From assembly GCF_958298935.1 (NCBI RefSeq), contig NC_084942.1:18793501-18857500 (forward strand): DNA of 64,000 bases, written 5' to 3'. This DNA is from Phragmites australis (taxonomy: Eukaryota; Streptophyta; Magnoliopsida; Poales; Poaceae). The position numbers and the translations under genes are program-made. Each line of letters starts with the position of its first letter. Within the stretch, counting starts at the first letter, position 1. Below the pieces are notes generated by a model. That model saw only the letters and a list, made by a program, of their open reading frames with translations, had not been told where the DNA came from and did not search any database. This document shows positions 1 through 9,454 of this stretch, in pieces.

Positions 1-370
1 GTTGTGCAGCACAACCGGGTGGTGTTTCTAGAGGAAAGCTGAATAAATGGACTGGGCTAGGGAGCATTGGGCCAATATTGTTTATCCTGTAGACCCGTGG
101 GTAATTGCGGGTGGATTACTGCTTTACGGGTACCCAACCTAGTATGATTGTAGACAAAAAAAAAATAGACCCATACCCACGTCTGACGTCTGTAGGATTG
201 CGCCTGCATTGCAGAAGGGATGCCTTAGACTTGACTGAATCAACAGACATAGCTACACTGCAATAATATGTAATCAGCAAGTTGATAAGCTGACATCGCT
301 CCTCCAACTAATCTGCCCATTCTGAAACAGGCATGCAGAGATGGACAGTCAGATGGAATTTGCAGATGTG
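1..370. other. Intergenic stretch, no gene seen
   Basis: No supported gene. Near 90-175 there are related GT/CA-rich motifs in opposite orientation (CCCGTGGGTAA and GACCCATACCCACG) and an A-run, which suggests a decayed repeat. I could not define its ends. Confidence 0.4.
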
Positions 371-665
371 GACAAAAATCCAAAATTAGATAATATACGT
401 ACACGGTGTGCCGAATGGGCTACAGTGCCGTATTCGGTATACGGTGTGTCGAATATGGCCTTTGCCTGCCGTGCGGTCACTAATTCAGCACACGGTCATA
501 TTTGACACACTGTGTGTCGAATATGGGTTTTTCAGCGTACGGTGTAAAAAATTCATTTTCGATAAATAATGCGCCGAATACAGATATTAAATTTATAAAT
601 ACGATAATATATTATCTATTTCAGCAAATACGTTCATATATGTTATCTAATTTTAGATTTTTGGC
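371..665. mobile_element. Fold-back / MITE-like element with ~23-bp terminal inverted repeats
   Basis: The left end starts GACAAAAATCCAAAATTAG and the right end, read on the other strand, starts GCCAAAAATCTAAAATTAG; the match runs on through AGATAA. Inside, the motif CGGTGTGTCGAATATGG or a close variant occurs several times between 397 and 545. Length is about 295 bp and there is no coding capacity. Flanking bases do not give a clean target duplication, so the superfamily is open; Mutator-like or another non-autonomous DNA element are possible. Confidence 0.6.
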
Positions 666-1690
666 GATATGTAGAGATCAAGAAAACATGTGCAGGACTA
701 GCTTGTTCTTCAGGCTTGTAAAGTTCCCCATTTCGATTTTTTTTTTTTAGAGTCCGGAGCTTACTAACTGGTCAATCATTGATGCAAATCGAGTCGATGG
801 AACCATGACGGCTGTGATCTCCATGCATAAGCTAGCAGCTCAGATGAAGGCAGGCAATCAGGCAGGCCCTGACGACGCAACAAGACGCGGCACATGGCAC
901 AGAGGCCCTAGCGCACATGAATCCGCACTGATTAACGCGACGCAGCCACGGTCCTGCCATATAATATGCAGATGCGTATGCATGCTGCCGCTCAATTACC
1001 AGCTCGATCGACCCTCTCCTGATCGATTCTTTCAGGAAAAAAAGATACCTTTTTTGCAGCTTGTTAATTTCTTCATTCTGCATGCCCCAGATCTGGGTGC
1101 AGGTATATATGCTAAGTTTAGCTCAGTCTGGTGCAGTGCAGACTGCAGAGATCAGATTATTAGCATGGATTGCCAAACTGAATCATGCGGTACACACAGT
1201 ACAAGCATCAGATTGGTTGGGAAGGGAACCTGTAGATAGAGGGTATTACAATGACAGAAATTTCAGGGAATCATTGTAGGGCATATTGCAACAGGAGCAA
1301 GTTCAGATTCTTCAGAAACCAAAAAAAGAAGAAGAAAATGAAAGGTGATGATGTCTGTCTTGCAGCTGGAATCTTTGGCGACCTTTTTTCCTCCACACTC
1401 AATTGTGATTCCCTGAAGAGTGAAGACAGCGACAATACAAAATGAACTAGACAGCAAAATAAATACCATAGAAGTTACAGCAGGTTACATAGAAAAAATG
1501 AAGAACAAGGAGAGAAATAAGGAGGGAAATCTCGAGCTCTCTTAACTGCTCTGACCAACCCCACCTCCTCCCAGCTCCCCTGTTTCCTCTCCTCTTCTTC
1601 ACACCTACAAGCTCAGATCGCTCGCTCTCTCTGCAACACAGCGCAAAGCGTAGCGACCAACCACCAGGAACTTGCCAGCCATTGTCGACA
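666..1690. other. Intergenic, ending in the promoter and 5' UTR of the 1,691 gene
   Basis: Open frames here (for example 805-1239) have no recognisable domain and look like chance. From about 1,530 the sequence becomes C/T-rich (CTCTTCTTCACACC, CTCGCTCTCTCTGC), as grass 5' UTRs often are, and leads into the ATG at 1,691. AT-rich CAAAATAAATACC near 1,455 is a possible core promoter region. Confidence 0.4.
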
Positions 1691-2395
1691 ATGGCGGAGC
1701 CCAAGGCGTCCAAGAGCAAGAGCAAGTCCAAGTCCAAGAACCCACACCACGATGGCCATGACGCGGCGTCCAAGAAGGCCAAGGCCAGCGCCGCGCCGGC
1801 GTCCCTGGACGCGCACTTCGCGCCGTGCGCGGACGTGAAGGGCCTCCGCTTCGGCGTGCAGCTCGTCACGCGCGCGCTCACCGTGCGCCGCGCCGCACCG
1901 CTCGAGCTCCCGCACCTCCTCCGCGCCGGCGGCGATGGCCCGCTGTCGTTCGCACCGACGACGACGGCGTACATCCCAACCAACTTCGCCATCCTAGCGC
2001 ACCACGCGTGGCACACCCTCACGCTGGGCCTGGGCACCAAGAACTCCAAGGCCGCCGTCTTCGTCTTCGAGCCCGCCGCCATGAAGGCTGCCGCCGACGC
2101 CGCCTGGTCGCACGTCGTCCCGCTCGGGGACGTCGGTCGGCGCCTCATCCGCGCGGCGCCGGGGGCCCCGGAGATGGCGCGGTTCAAGTTCCGTAAGGGC
2201 TGCGTCACCTTCTACGTCTACGCCGTCCGCACCGCCGGCGCGCGCGGGTTCGCGCGCTCCGACGAGCTCAGGGCCGTCGTCGAGGCCGTCGCCAGGCTCA
2301 AGGACTTCCTGGACCACACCGCCATGCTGGCGCTCCCGGGCCAGAGGAGCATTGATGTTGCCGCCGCTGCGGCGCCGGTGGGCGTCGTGCATTGA
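1691..2395 (+). CDS. Single-exon plant protein of unknown function, 234 aa
   Basis: One uninterrupted frame of 234 codons with very GC-rich third positions, typical of a grass gene. The ATG at 1,691 is chosen because the frame upstream only reaches a TTG at 1,682 and the context AACA-ATG-GCG is good. Residues 5-35 are lysine/serine-rich (repeated KS pairs), then a basic KKAKAS stretch that could act as a nuclear signal. From about residue 40 on the sequence looks like a folded domain, with hydrophobic blocks around LRFGVQLVTRAL, HHAWHTLTLGLG and FRKGCVTFYVYAVR. There is no signal peptide or membrane segment. I believe this belongs to a conserved plant family, but I cannot name a function. No introns are seen and the stop is TGA at 2,393. 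Confidence 0.75.
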   Translation: MAEPKASKSKSKSKSKNPHHDGHDAASKKAKASAAPASLDAHFAPCADVKGLRFGVQLVTRALTVRRAAPLELPHLLRAGGDGPLSFAPTTTAYIPTNFAILAHHAWHTLTLGLGTKNSKAAVFVFEPAAMKAAADAAWSHVVPLGDVGRRLIRAAPGAPEMARFKFRKGCVTFYVYAVRTAGARGFARSDELRAVVEAVARLKDFLDHTAMLALPGQRSIDVAAAAAPVGVVH

Positions 2396-4235
2396 TGCAT
2401 TTACAGTGGCGGCTTGTCACGAACTGTGAATAGAATCTTTTTGTGCCTTATTTTCTTTCGGTGTGTGCATTGATTTCTGAATGTAACCATTTCGTTTTTG
2501 GATTGAGATCATGTTGTGCAATTCCTTAATTCTCTAGTGTGAATTTGTTCATTGGCATTAGAAAATACCATGGCAATTTTCACTCCTAAGCTGCTGACAA
2601 GAAACCCAATCGAAGTTAGCATTTTGATTTTCAGGTTGGAAATGACAAGTTGATCCTTAGCTTAGTTTTTCCTTTCAAGTGTAATTCTCATGCTGTGATG
2701 AGTTGTGTGTTTGTGTTCTACAAAAATTTGTCACAATTCAGTCCTTGAATGTGATTGCTTCTGTCTTCTGTGGATCATGATCAACAGAAAAGAATTTGGC
2801 AAATATGTATGTGTGCATGAATGGCTATGGATTGTTCACACTGGCAGCGAATATTAACAGAGCAGAACCTTTAATTGGGGAGCATCAGCATCACACTGAA
2901 CTGAGCTCCATCATTGCTCCAAGATGAGCTGTGCTTTACAGCCATGAGATTCTAGTTCTATCTAGGCCACAGCTTTGTGAAATGCTAAGATAAGCCGTAT
3001 GATCTGTTCCAGCCATTCCATGTTGCACAATGAGTGCACTCAATATAAGTGACCTAATTTTACTAATGTGATCTGTAATCAGCGATTCTTGTCCTCCAGC
3101 CCATATGAAAATGGGAAGAGCTAGTACAACTAGTTCACAATAAATTGACAAAGCTCTAGTCCCTCACGGAGGACCATGCATGCTTTGGAACAGATGCAAC
3201 ACCACCAAGAAATCCTCGGTTCTCCTTACTTCCCATGACAACCTGTGAATCCTGATGCAAGTACAGAAAGCACAAGAAGCAAGCTCAAAAGGACACTGGA
3301 CATGTCGGGATGCATCACGCCCCAATCTTGACGCCAATACTTGTACTGAGTACTGACAACGATGATGCCATTTTGTGAGTTCTGAATCACACTAGAACAA
3401 GCAGCTTCAGCACGGCGAACTACAGCACCGGCATGCCATACAGCTCCAAATCTGTCTTGCAGCTTCACCATGACACCATGCTGCTGCCTGGCCTGCCCCC
3501 ACATGAAAAAACAACACGCCAACTTGGAGAACACAGCAGGTAGCCGGCATAAGGTGGCCAATGGACCATGAGATGCGAAAGGGAGTTCAGCTGATGCTGC
3601 ACAAACCATTGCAAACCTCCAATGGCAAGGGGTGGGCAGCTTGATCTAAGCCATCGACGGCGTGACCCGACGGTCAAACATGTACCATCCGAACCGCAAT
3701 CTAGATCTAGCTCCTTTTGGGCTTCCAAATTCCAAGGTTACTACAGCTGACAAGAACATCGTGATGCATTCGTTCATTAGTCTATCAGAGATGAAAGGGA
3801 AATTGCTTGAGGCCCGGTGGTGTTCGTGGCATGACGAGTTCATGTGCATGGTCCTGCATTCTTCGCTGTAAAAGGATGCAGATGTCTATAGAAAGCAAGA
3901 ATAAAGGCGCCTTTACAAATCTTGTACCATGTTGTCTGCACTGCAAAGAGTACCAGACTATAGCAACAATTGGACTCAAAATCGGATTGAAGCATAATAA
4001 AAAATCCAACTCTTCTCGGCGAGATATCAGTGGATACGGAATTAACCAAGATATACTCGATGCATCCTTGGATACAACGCTTCAACGTAATTTTATTCAA
4101 TTTGAAACCCAACAGTTGGTTCAAGAGGTAACAAGTCATATCTCAAGAAGTGCTAAAATCTTTTCAAGATTACAAATTGATGCTGACAAAATCCTCAAGG
4201 TTAGAAATTTGTCAGGGGCAACAAAACCCACACGA
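2396..4235. other. 3' UTR of the 1,691 gene, then unassigned sequence and the TIM9 3' flank
   Basis: About 2,396-2,560 is T-rich sequence of 3' UTR type. A 127-codon frame at 3,226-3,609 (-) ends in a leucine-rich hydrophobic segment, but has no family I recognise and no convincing start. The frame at 3,807-4,403 (+) overlaps the TIM9 exon on the other strand and is a shadow. 3,800-4,235 probably holds the TIM9 3' UTR. Confidence 0.35.
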
Positions 4236-5874
4236 TTAGTCAGGCGTCGCAACACCCTGGTTAAGCTCAGCAAATCTCATGCCAACCCTCATGGAGTGCT
4301 TCAGGAACTTTTCTGCACAGCGGCGGACGCAGGACTCCTCTTGCTTGTCCAGGGTCTTCCTGCGGAACGAGTCAACACAATCTGTGAAGCATCTCTCCAC
4401 TAGGGAATTGTACATTCTTAGACTGCAAACCGACAAAGCAAAACTGTGAGTATTCTGCAATTGCAAATTTCACTAATACGGAGTAAAAGAGTCGATTAGC
4501 ATCCATCAGACATTTTGCAAGTCTTTTGGGGGAAACAAAGGGAACATCTGAATTTATGAGGAAACATCACCATCAAACATTACAGTTTCTGTAGATATAT
4601 TGCTACTACCAAGGATCATTCATTCTTTCTACAGGGCAACATCATTCTAATCCATCGCATTCTTATTGCTCTACTATTTTGAATAACTTCACTTTTAGCC
4701 ATATAAAAGGTCCTCCGGGTGGTTTACAATACCTATCAAAAAAAGGTGGTTTACAATATATTGAATTTCTATATCAAGTCTTAGCATGAACTGATGGAAA
4801 TTTCAAACATTAGCATTAAAGATTAACTTGGTGGACTCTGGATGAACAATAAAAGACCAACAAGGTAATGCCCACACTTGCATTTTCAGCTCCAGCATCT
4901 AAACCTCGCACAACAGTTGCCACATGTCTGAACAGCTAAAAGCCCATAATTACAACCAATCAGTGAGCAATTCAAATGCAACAATTCCGAATCACCCAGA
5001 AGGAAGACATACTTCTCCCCACATAACTCAATCTCAATAGCTACAATACTCCACACTGTCCGAAGACTAAAAAAATGATACCATCAAACACGAGTTCACG
5101 ACCACCACAATGGCTACGGCTAAAACCACTGATCAACAAGTCTAATGTCGCATAACCGAGCATATAAGAGATTCCAATTAATTCAACACCAAGAATATAC
5201 ATATACGTCATCACAAATCACCAAAAAGATTGTGGAAAAGCCACAAACTATCAGTTCTAACCCACGGTACCCTTGGGCCTTGGTTGCCACTAGAGTAGAA
5301 TAGTTCAATGCTAGAAACTAACACTTGACCTGATAGGTTGGCACGTCCTTACTAGAACGGAAGTGCTTCCCACAAGATTATCTAGATGAACAAACTAAGC
5401 TAATTATCAATGAAGCTAGCAGAGCATGCTACAGTAAGTAGATGAACAAATATTAATCCCCAAGAAAGAATTGGAAATAAATCATAAGTATGTCTTTCAG
5501 CTAATATTTATTCAAAATTAACTGCAAGAGGGCCATAAAGATCACTTCCTCAAGGCCTTTCCCCCAATCAAGCTTCCAAGTTTCGTATGCAAAGCACCTA
5601 GATCATCACAGCAGTAGATACGAGCGCCCACAAAACCAGAACTAGGGGACGCGGAACCTATCGACCCATGCGACACAAGAAATTTAACCCAAAAACTATC
5701 AAAGCGTTACAAAGATGCAAATTTTAGCAGGGACTAGGCACCAAGAACCGGTATCATTAGGCAGGCGCGAGGACTAGACCTGTCACGGATCTGGAGCTGG
5801 TCGACCATGGCAGCCATGCGCATCTTGTCCTCCTCCGGGAGGCCGTCGAGGTCCCCGAGCATGCTCTTGTCCAT
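4236..5874 (-). CDS. TIM9: Mitochondrial intermembrane-space chaperone Tim9, two exons, 93 aa
   Basis: Small Tim proteins escort hydrophobic precursors across the mitochondrial intermembrane space, Tim9 as a Tim9-Tim10 hexamer. Exon 1 is 5,874-5,780 and exon 2 is 4,422-4,236, joined across a 1,357-bp intron with GT at 5,779 and AG at 4,423. The join gives 93 residues, the usual plant Tim9 length. The twin CX3C motif is present: C43/C47 (CFTDC) and C63/C67 (CVRRC), 15 residues apart. The N-terminus MDKSMLGDLDGLPEEDK and the helix after it (MVDQLQIRDSLRMYN) match plant Tim9. No cleavable presequence is seen, as expected for Mia40-dependent import. The start is the only in-frame ATG before the domain. 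The promoter carries Site II motifs. Confidence 0.95.
4423..5779 (-). other. TIM9 intron
   Basis: 1,357-bp intron with donor CAG|GTCTAG and acceptor TTTGCAG|TCTAAG. It is AT-rich. I see no coding sequence and no clear transposon in it. Confidence 0.85.
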
Positions 5875-6030
5875 GTCTGCCGCCGCCGCCGCCGCCGGAG
5901 GAAGAAGAAAGCTAGGATTTTGGACAGGAAGAGGAGAGAAGACGAGATCCAAAACCTCGACTTTATTTTTATTTTTCTTTTTAATTCCATATGCTTGCTA
6001 CGACGACATGGTGGACTGGACCCTCCAGAT

Positions 6031-6083
6031 TGGGCCGGAAAATTATGGGCCTTACATTTAAGCCCAGTATCCTAAACCCTTAA
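6031..6083 (-). promoter_or_regulatory. TIM9 promoter: Site II (GGCCCA) cluster plus telo-box-like motif
   Basis: TGGGCC occurs at 6,031-6,036 and 6,046-6,051, an AGCCCA at 6,061-6,066, and CCTAAACCCTTAA at 6,071-6,083. They lie about 160-210 bp upstream of the TIM9 ATG. Site II (TGGGCY) elements bound by TCP factors, together with telo-boxes (AAACCCTAA), are known features of plant nuclear genes for ribosomal and mitochondrial proteins. Function here is inferred from position and sequence. Confidence 0.6.
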
Positions 6084-6513
6084 CTTTTTAGAAAGAATTT
6101 AGGCCTGATATGGGTGATTTGTTTTTAGACGATTTTTGTTTTTGAAAGATCACTTTTTTGGTAGAAGTTTTCGAGAAATCATATGAACTTCCTGTAAAGT
6201 TGCTGCGTACCAAACAAGTAGTACCAGCTTCAAGTCACAAAAGCGAAGCAAAAAACAAAAGGGGAAAAAATGCACAAACAAACCATCTCATATTTCACTC
6301 GACAGCACACCATGGAATTACAGTACAGCACAAGACACACTGAAAGGATGAACATTGCAGCTTAGCAGCCACATGATCCTCCAATCACAACAGCACCAGG
6401 TGTTGGCACTTGATAGTTGATACATACACTGCTGATCTCACAGCCACAGCAGTAGACACACAGCAAGCATAGAGGCAAGCACTGCACTTGCACCGGCTTG
6501 ACGAGCCTCACAC
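6084..6513. other. Intergenic, including distal 3' flank of metallothionein copy A
   Basis: No gene. The segment from about 6,340 to 6,513 is the continuation of the copy A 3' flank, separated from the gene by the LINE-like insertion. It is unclear whether it is still transcribed. Confidence 0.45.
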
Positions 6514-6530
6514 CGGATGGCTCCTTATTT

Positions 6531-7495
6531 TTTTTTTTTTTTTGCGGAAAGGGATTGAATTAGATTAAACCATCAAAATACATCCCCTTTTTGCGAAGAG
6601 GTCCCAGAGAAAAAAGCAAATTACATATGATGCACACAGAGAACTCCAACCCATCTTCTTCATCGAAACTGGCGACCACTGCTGCTTCCCACGACGACGG
6701 CGACGAAGAAGCAAACAGAGCCGATTTTGAGGCCACTAACCGCATCCGAAGCGGAGCCCACACATGTAGAAGCCGCAGGAGATGCGCACAAACGAGCTCG
6801 GAGGCCCCGCCTCCACCAAGCCCCTGTACGCGCAAAGAAACATTGAACGAGCATCGGCCAACTCCACTCCAGTTGAGGTCGGGCAAAAGACCGGCGCTAG
6901 ATCTCACGGAGCAACCGGAGAAACTAGCCCAGAAACGAGATCCGCTGCCGCCGGCGAAAACACCGACGGCCCGAAAAGCAATGCCGCACAAGGGGACGGC
7001 AAAAGCCTCCAATCCTTCCGCAGAGAAGACTAGAGATACTAACCATTCCACTGTCGCACCGAAGAAGACGCGGAAACCACCGCCGATGCCTGAGACGACA
7101 GGGAAGGAGAAGACCCGCACGATATTGACACTAAGACCTAGCTCGGCGAAGATCGCCGAAGACAAAATCTTCCTTTGCTTTCCTCCGCTCGGAATCTTCA
7201 AAGAAACAACGCCGGCAAGAAGACCGCCGCCGAAAGATCCCACAACGGAGAAGAGGCGAAGGGAACAAAAGATCACCGGCAACCATGTTGCCATGGAAGG
7301 ACCTAACTACCTAGATCTAAAAATTAGACCCTAAAACCAGATCCACTAGCGGATCTTGCTTCCCCTCCCTCTCCGGCGCCGGAAAGGCCACCGGAGAGGA
7401 GGGGAAGCGACGGGAAACGAGAACGCCGGAAAAACGCCTTTTCACCCGCTCCTTACTGTAGAGAAGGGGAAAAACGGAGAGGGGAAGACAACTTT
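6531..7495 (-). mobile_element. Non-LTR (LINE-like) retroelement insertion in the 3' UTR of metallothionein copy A
   Basis: The 965-bp insert is bounded by a perfect 17-bp direct repeat, CGGATGGCTCCTTATTT, at 6,514-6,530 and 7,496-7,512. At the left end a run of T (A on the minus strand) directly abuts the repeat. Both are hallmarks of target-primed reverse transcription, with the element sense on the minus strand, the same as the gene. The interior is GC-rich and has long open frames on both strands (6,560-7,294 and 6,591-7,334), but no reverse transcriptase, so it is a 5'-truncated or non-autonomous element. The right repeat is 72 nt after the metallothionein stop codon, so the insertion lies inside or just at the end of its 3' UTR. 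Confidence 0.85.
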
Positions 7496-7583
7496 CGGAT
7501 GGCTCCTTATTTGACCACACTGTCACACACATACACATACAGGAGGCATGCTGAAGCACGCATGCGGATCGATCACCATCTCC

Positions 7584-8272
7584 TTAGCAGTTGCAGGGGC
7601 TGCACTTGCAGCTGGGGCCGCAGCTGCAGCCGTGGCCAGCCTCGCCGGACTCCGCGGCCTTCTCGAAGTCGGCGTCGAGGCGCCTGCGAGAGAAGCAGAG
7701 GAGATTTCAGGCATGGAGCTTGATATGGAGCAGCATATCAGTTTAGGCATGGAGCTTGACATCTGATTCATTCAAGTGCGAATTAAATCTTAGATAACTT
7801 GTTTGTTTATGCTTTCGAGGTGGAAATTTATACCCCTTCTCAGGTGCAACACCGAGGACCATGGCCGCCGGGGTAGTGGCAGTGTTCTTCTCAGCCAAGT
7901 CTGGGTACATCTTTCTGCGTCCAGCAAAGTAGCACAAGAATTTTAGTAACCGGAAAGGACACTCTTTGCTCATAGTAATCCTCTAAAAACGATTAAGCTC
8001 TGAAAATAATCGTATATGTAGGTTGCCTGAACATGAATTATCAGAAGTTACAGCTCTGAAGCAGTAGGAGATATCAGCTAAGTAGTTGAAATGATATGAT
8101 TGTGTCATCAGAACATGTTGAAATCACTCAAATTAGATGCTACCTCTGGAGTCTGAACAGCTTATATATCAGTTTAGCTTGAGATATTCGTGATCAGTGG
8201 GTGTGAAACGTACCCGCATCCGCCGCCGCAGCCGCAGCTCGAACCGCAGTTGCAACTTCCACCGCAAGACAT
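7584..8272 (-). CDS. Type 1-like plant metallothionein, copy A, three exons, 79 aa
   Basis: Cysteine-rich cytosolic protein that binds Zn and Cu and buffers metal and redox stress. Exons are 8,272-8,214, 7,914-7,834 and 7,683-7,584, with GT-AG borders, giving 79 residues. The N-terminal cluster has six Cys (3, 7, 9, 13, 15, 19) and the C-terminal cluster six more ([16 protein letters not shown]). Between them is the cysteine-free linker with [10 protein letters not shown] and VLGVAPEKG, as in grass type 1 members. Twelve Cys in two clusters of six is the type 1 total, although the first CXC of the classical pattern is missing. A paralogue is at 22,606-23,125. A LINE-like insert sits in its 3' UTR and a tandem repeat lies upstream. 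Intron positions are the same in both copies. Confidence 0.92.
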
Positions 8273-8381
8273 CTTCTAGATTTGTAGGTCTCTTAGAACC
8301 TCAAGAACACCTATGCAAAGAGAATGGGAGCTTGAGTTGATGAACACAGAGCGATTGATAAGCAGAACAAAGATGTCCCTC

Positions 8382-8390
8382 CTATTTATA
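8382..8390 (-). promoter_or_regulatory. TATA box of metallothionein copy A
   Basis: On the minus strand this reads TATAAATAG, about 110 bp upstream of the ATG at 8,272. That leaves room for a start site near 8,355 and an ~80-nt leader. Confidence 0.65.
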
Positions 8391-8729
8391 GAACTTGAGA
8401 GGCAATCAAGCAACTGCATAACGTGTAAAGCGTTTACATGTCAAGCTGCAATAGGCCGGTTGAAATAGCCATGGAAAATCCCAATTCTCCAACGATGCAA
8501 GTTTTTTTATGTGTTTTTTCTCAGAGTAAGATAAAGGTTATGGTGCTGCGGCGAAAATTGGAGTGGAATGAAAATCCGATTCGTTGCTTGGTTAGTTTGA
8601 CTCTATTTTTGTACTAGTTGCCTACTTAAAAAAGTTGTGCTATTCTTTTATTTGAATTTGAATTAAATTCTTGTACAAATGGGAGCAGATTAGGTCCTCT
8701 GTTGGTTCAAATCTTGCTGTCACACCTTG

Positions 8730-9340
8730 CGTTGAATTTAGTAAAAGGCTCAGCTCTTCAAATCTCGCTTTCAGACCATGATGCAACTCCTTGCTTAAAT
8801 AGATGCATTATTGCACATCTTCAAATCGAATACGTTTCTTGTAAGAGTTGAATTCATATTTTTGTATAATATGCATTGAATTTTATCAAATCCTTAGCTG
8901 TTCAAAATCTCCCTTTCAGACCGTGGTGCAACTCCTTGCTTAAATTGATGCATTATTGCTCATATTCAAATTGAATACGTTTCTTGTAAGAGTTGAATTC
9001 AAATTTCTTGCAGAGCATGCATTGGATTTGATCAAAGCAAATCAAATCTTGCTTTTCAGATCGTGATGCCAACCCATTGCTTAAACTGATGCATTATTGC
9101 ACATCTTCGAATTGAATACGCTTCTTGTAAGAGTTGAATTCAAATTTCTTGCACAGCATGCATTGAATGTGATCAAATCCTTATCTGTTCAAATCTTGCT
9201 TTCAGGCCGTGATGCCAACTCATTGCTTAAATTGATGCATCGTTGCACAGTTTAAAATTGAATACGTTGCTTGTAAGAATTGTATTCAAATTTCTTGCAC
9301 GAAATGCACTGAATTTGATCAAATTCCCGGTAAAGTCAAC
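8730..9340. repeat. ~144-bp direct tandem repeat, about four diverged copies
   Basis: The core CTTGCTTAAATTGATGCATT plus GAATACGTTTCTTGTAAGAG and TTGAATTCAAATTTCTTGCA recurs four times. Anchors at about 8,781, 8,925, 9,066 and 9,212 give periods of 144, 141 and 146 bp. The array lies 350-950 bp upstream of the metallothionein copy A TATA box. A related sequence (AAATAGATGAATTATTGCAC) is present once upstream of copy B near 23,720, so the unit may be part of the ancestral upstream region. Confidence 0.75.
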
Positions 9341-9454
9341 CTCACACCAGTTCCATACCTAAAGTAGACCACACTATTGTACAAAACTGGATTTAAAGAA
9401 ATAAGTTCTGCATTGAACAGAATATGAGTTTCTTTCTCCATCGCCTTCACAAAC

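Noticed and set aside
805..1239. 144-codon plus-strand open frame
   Set aside because: No domain, poor start context, cysteine-rich chance composition, and overlapped by an equally good minus-strand frame.
1447..2208. 253-codon frame antisense to the 1,691 gene
   Set aside because: Mirror of a GC-rich coding sequence; composition is that of a shadow frame.
6591..7334. 247-codon proline-rich plus-strand frame
   Set aside because: It lies wholly inside the LINE-like insertion and opposes the element's sense; open only because of GC content.
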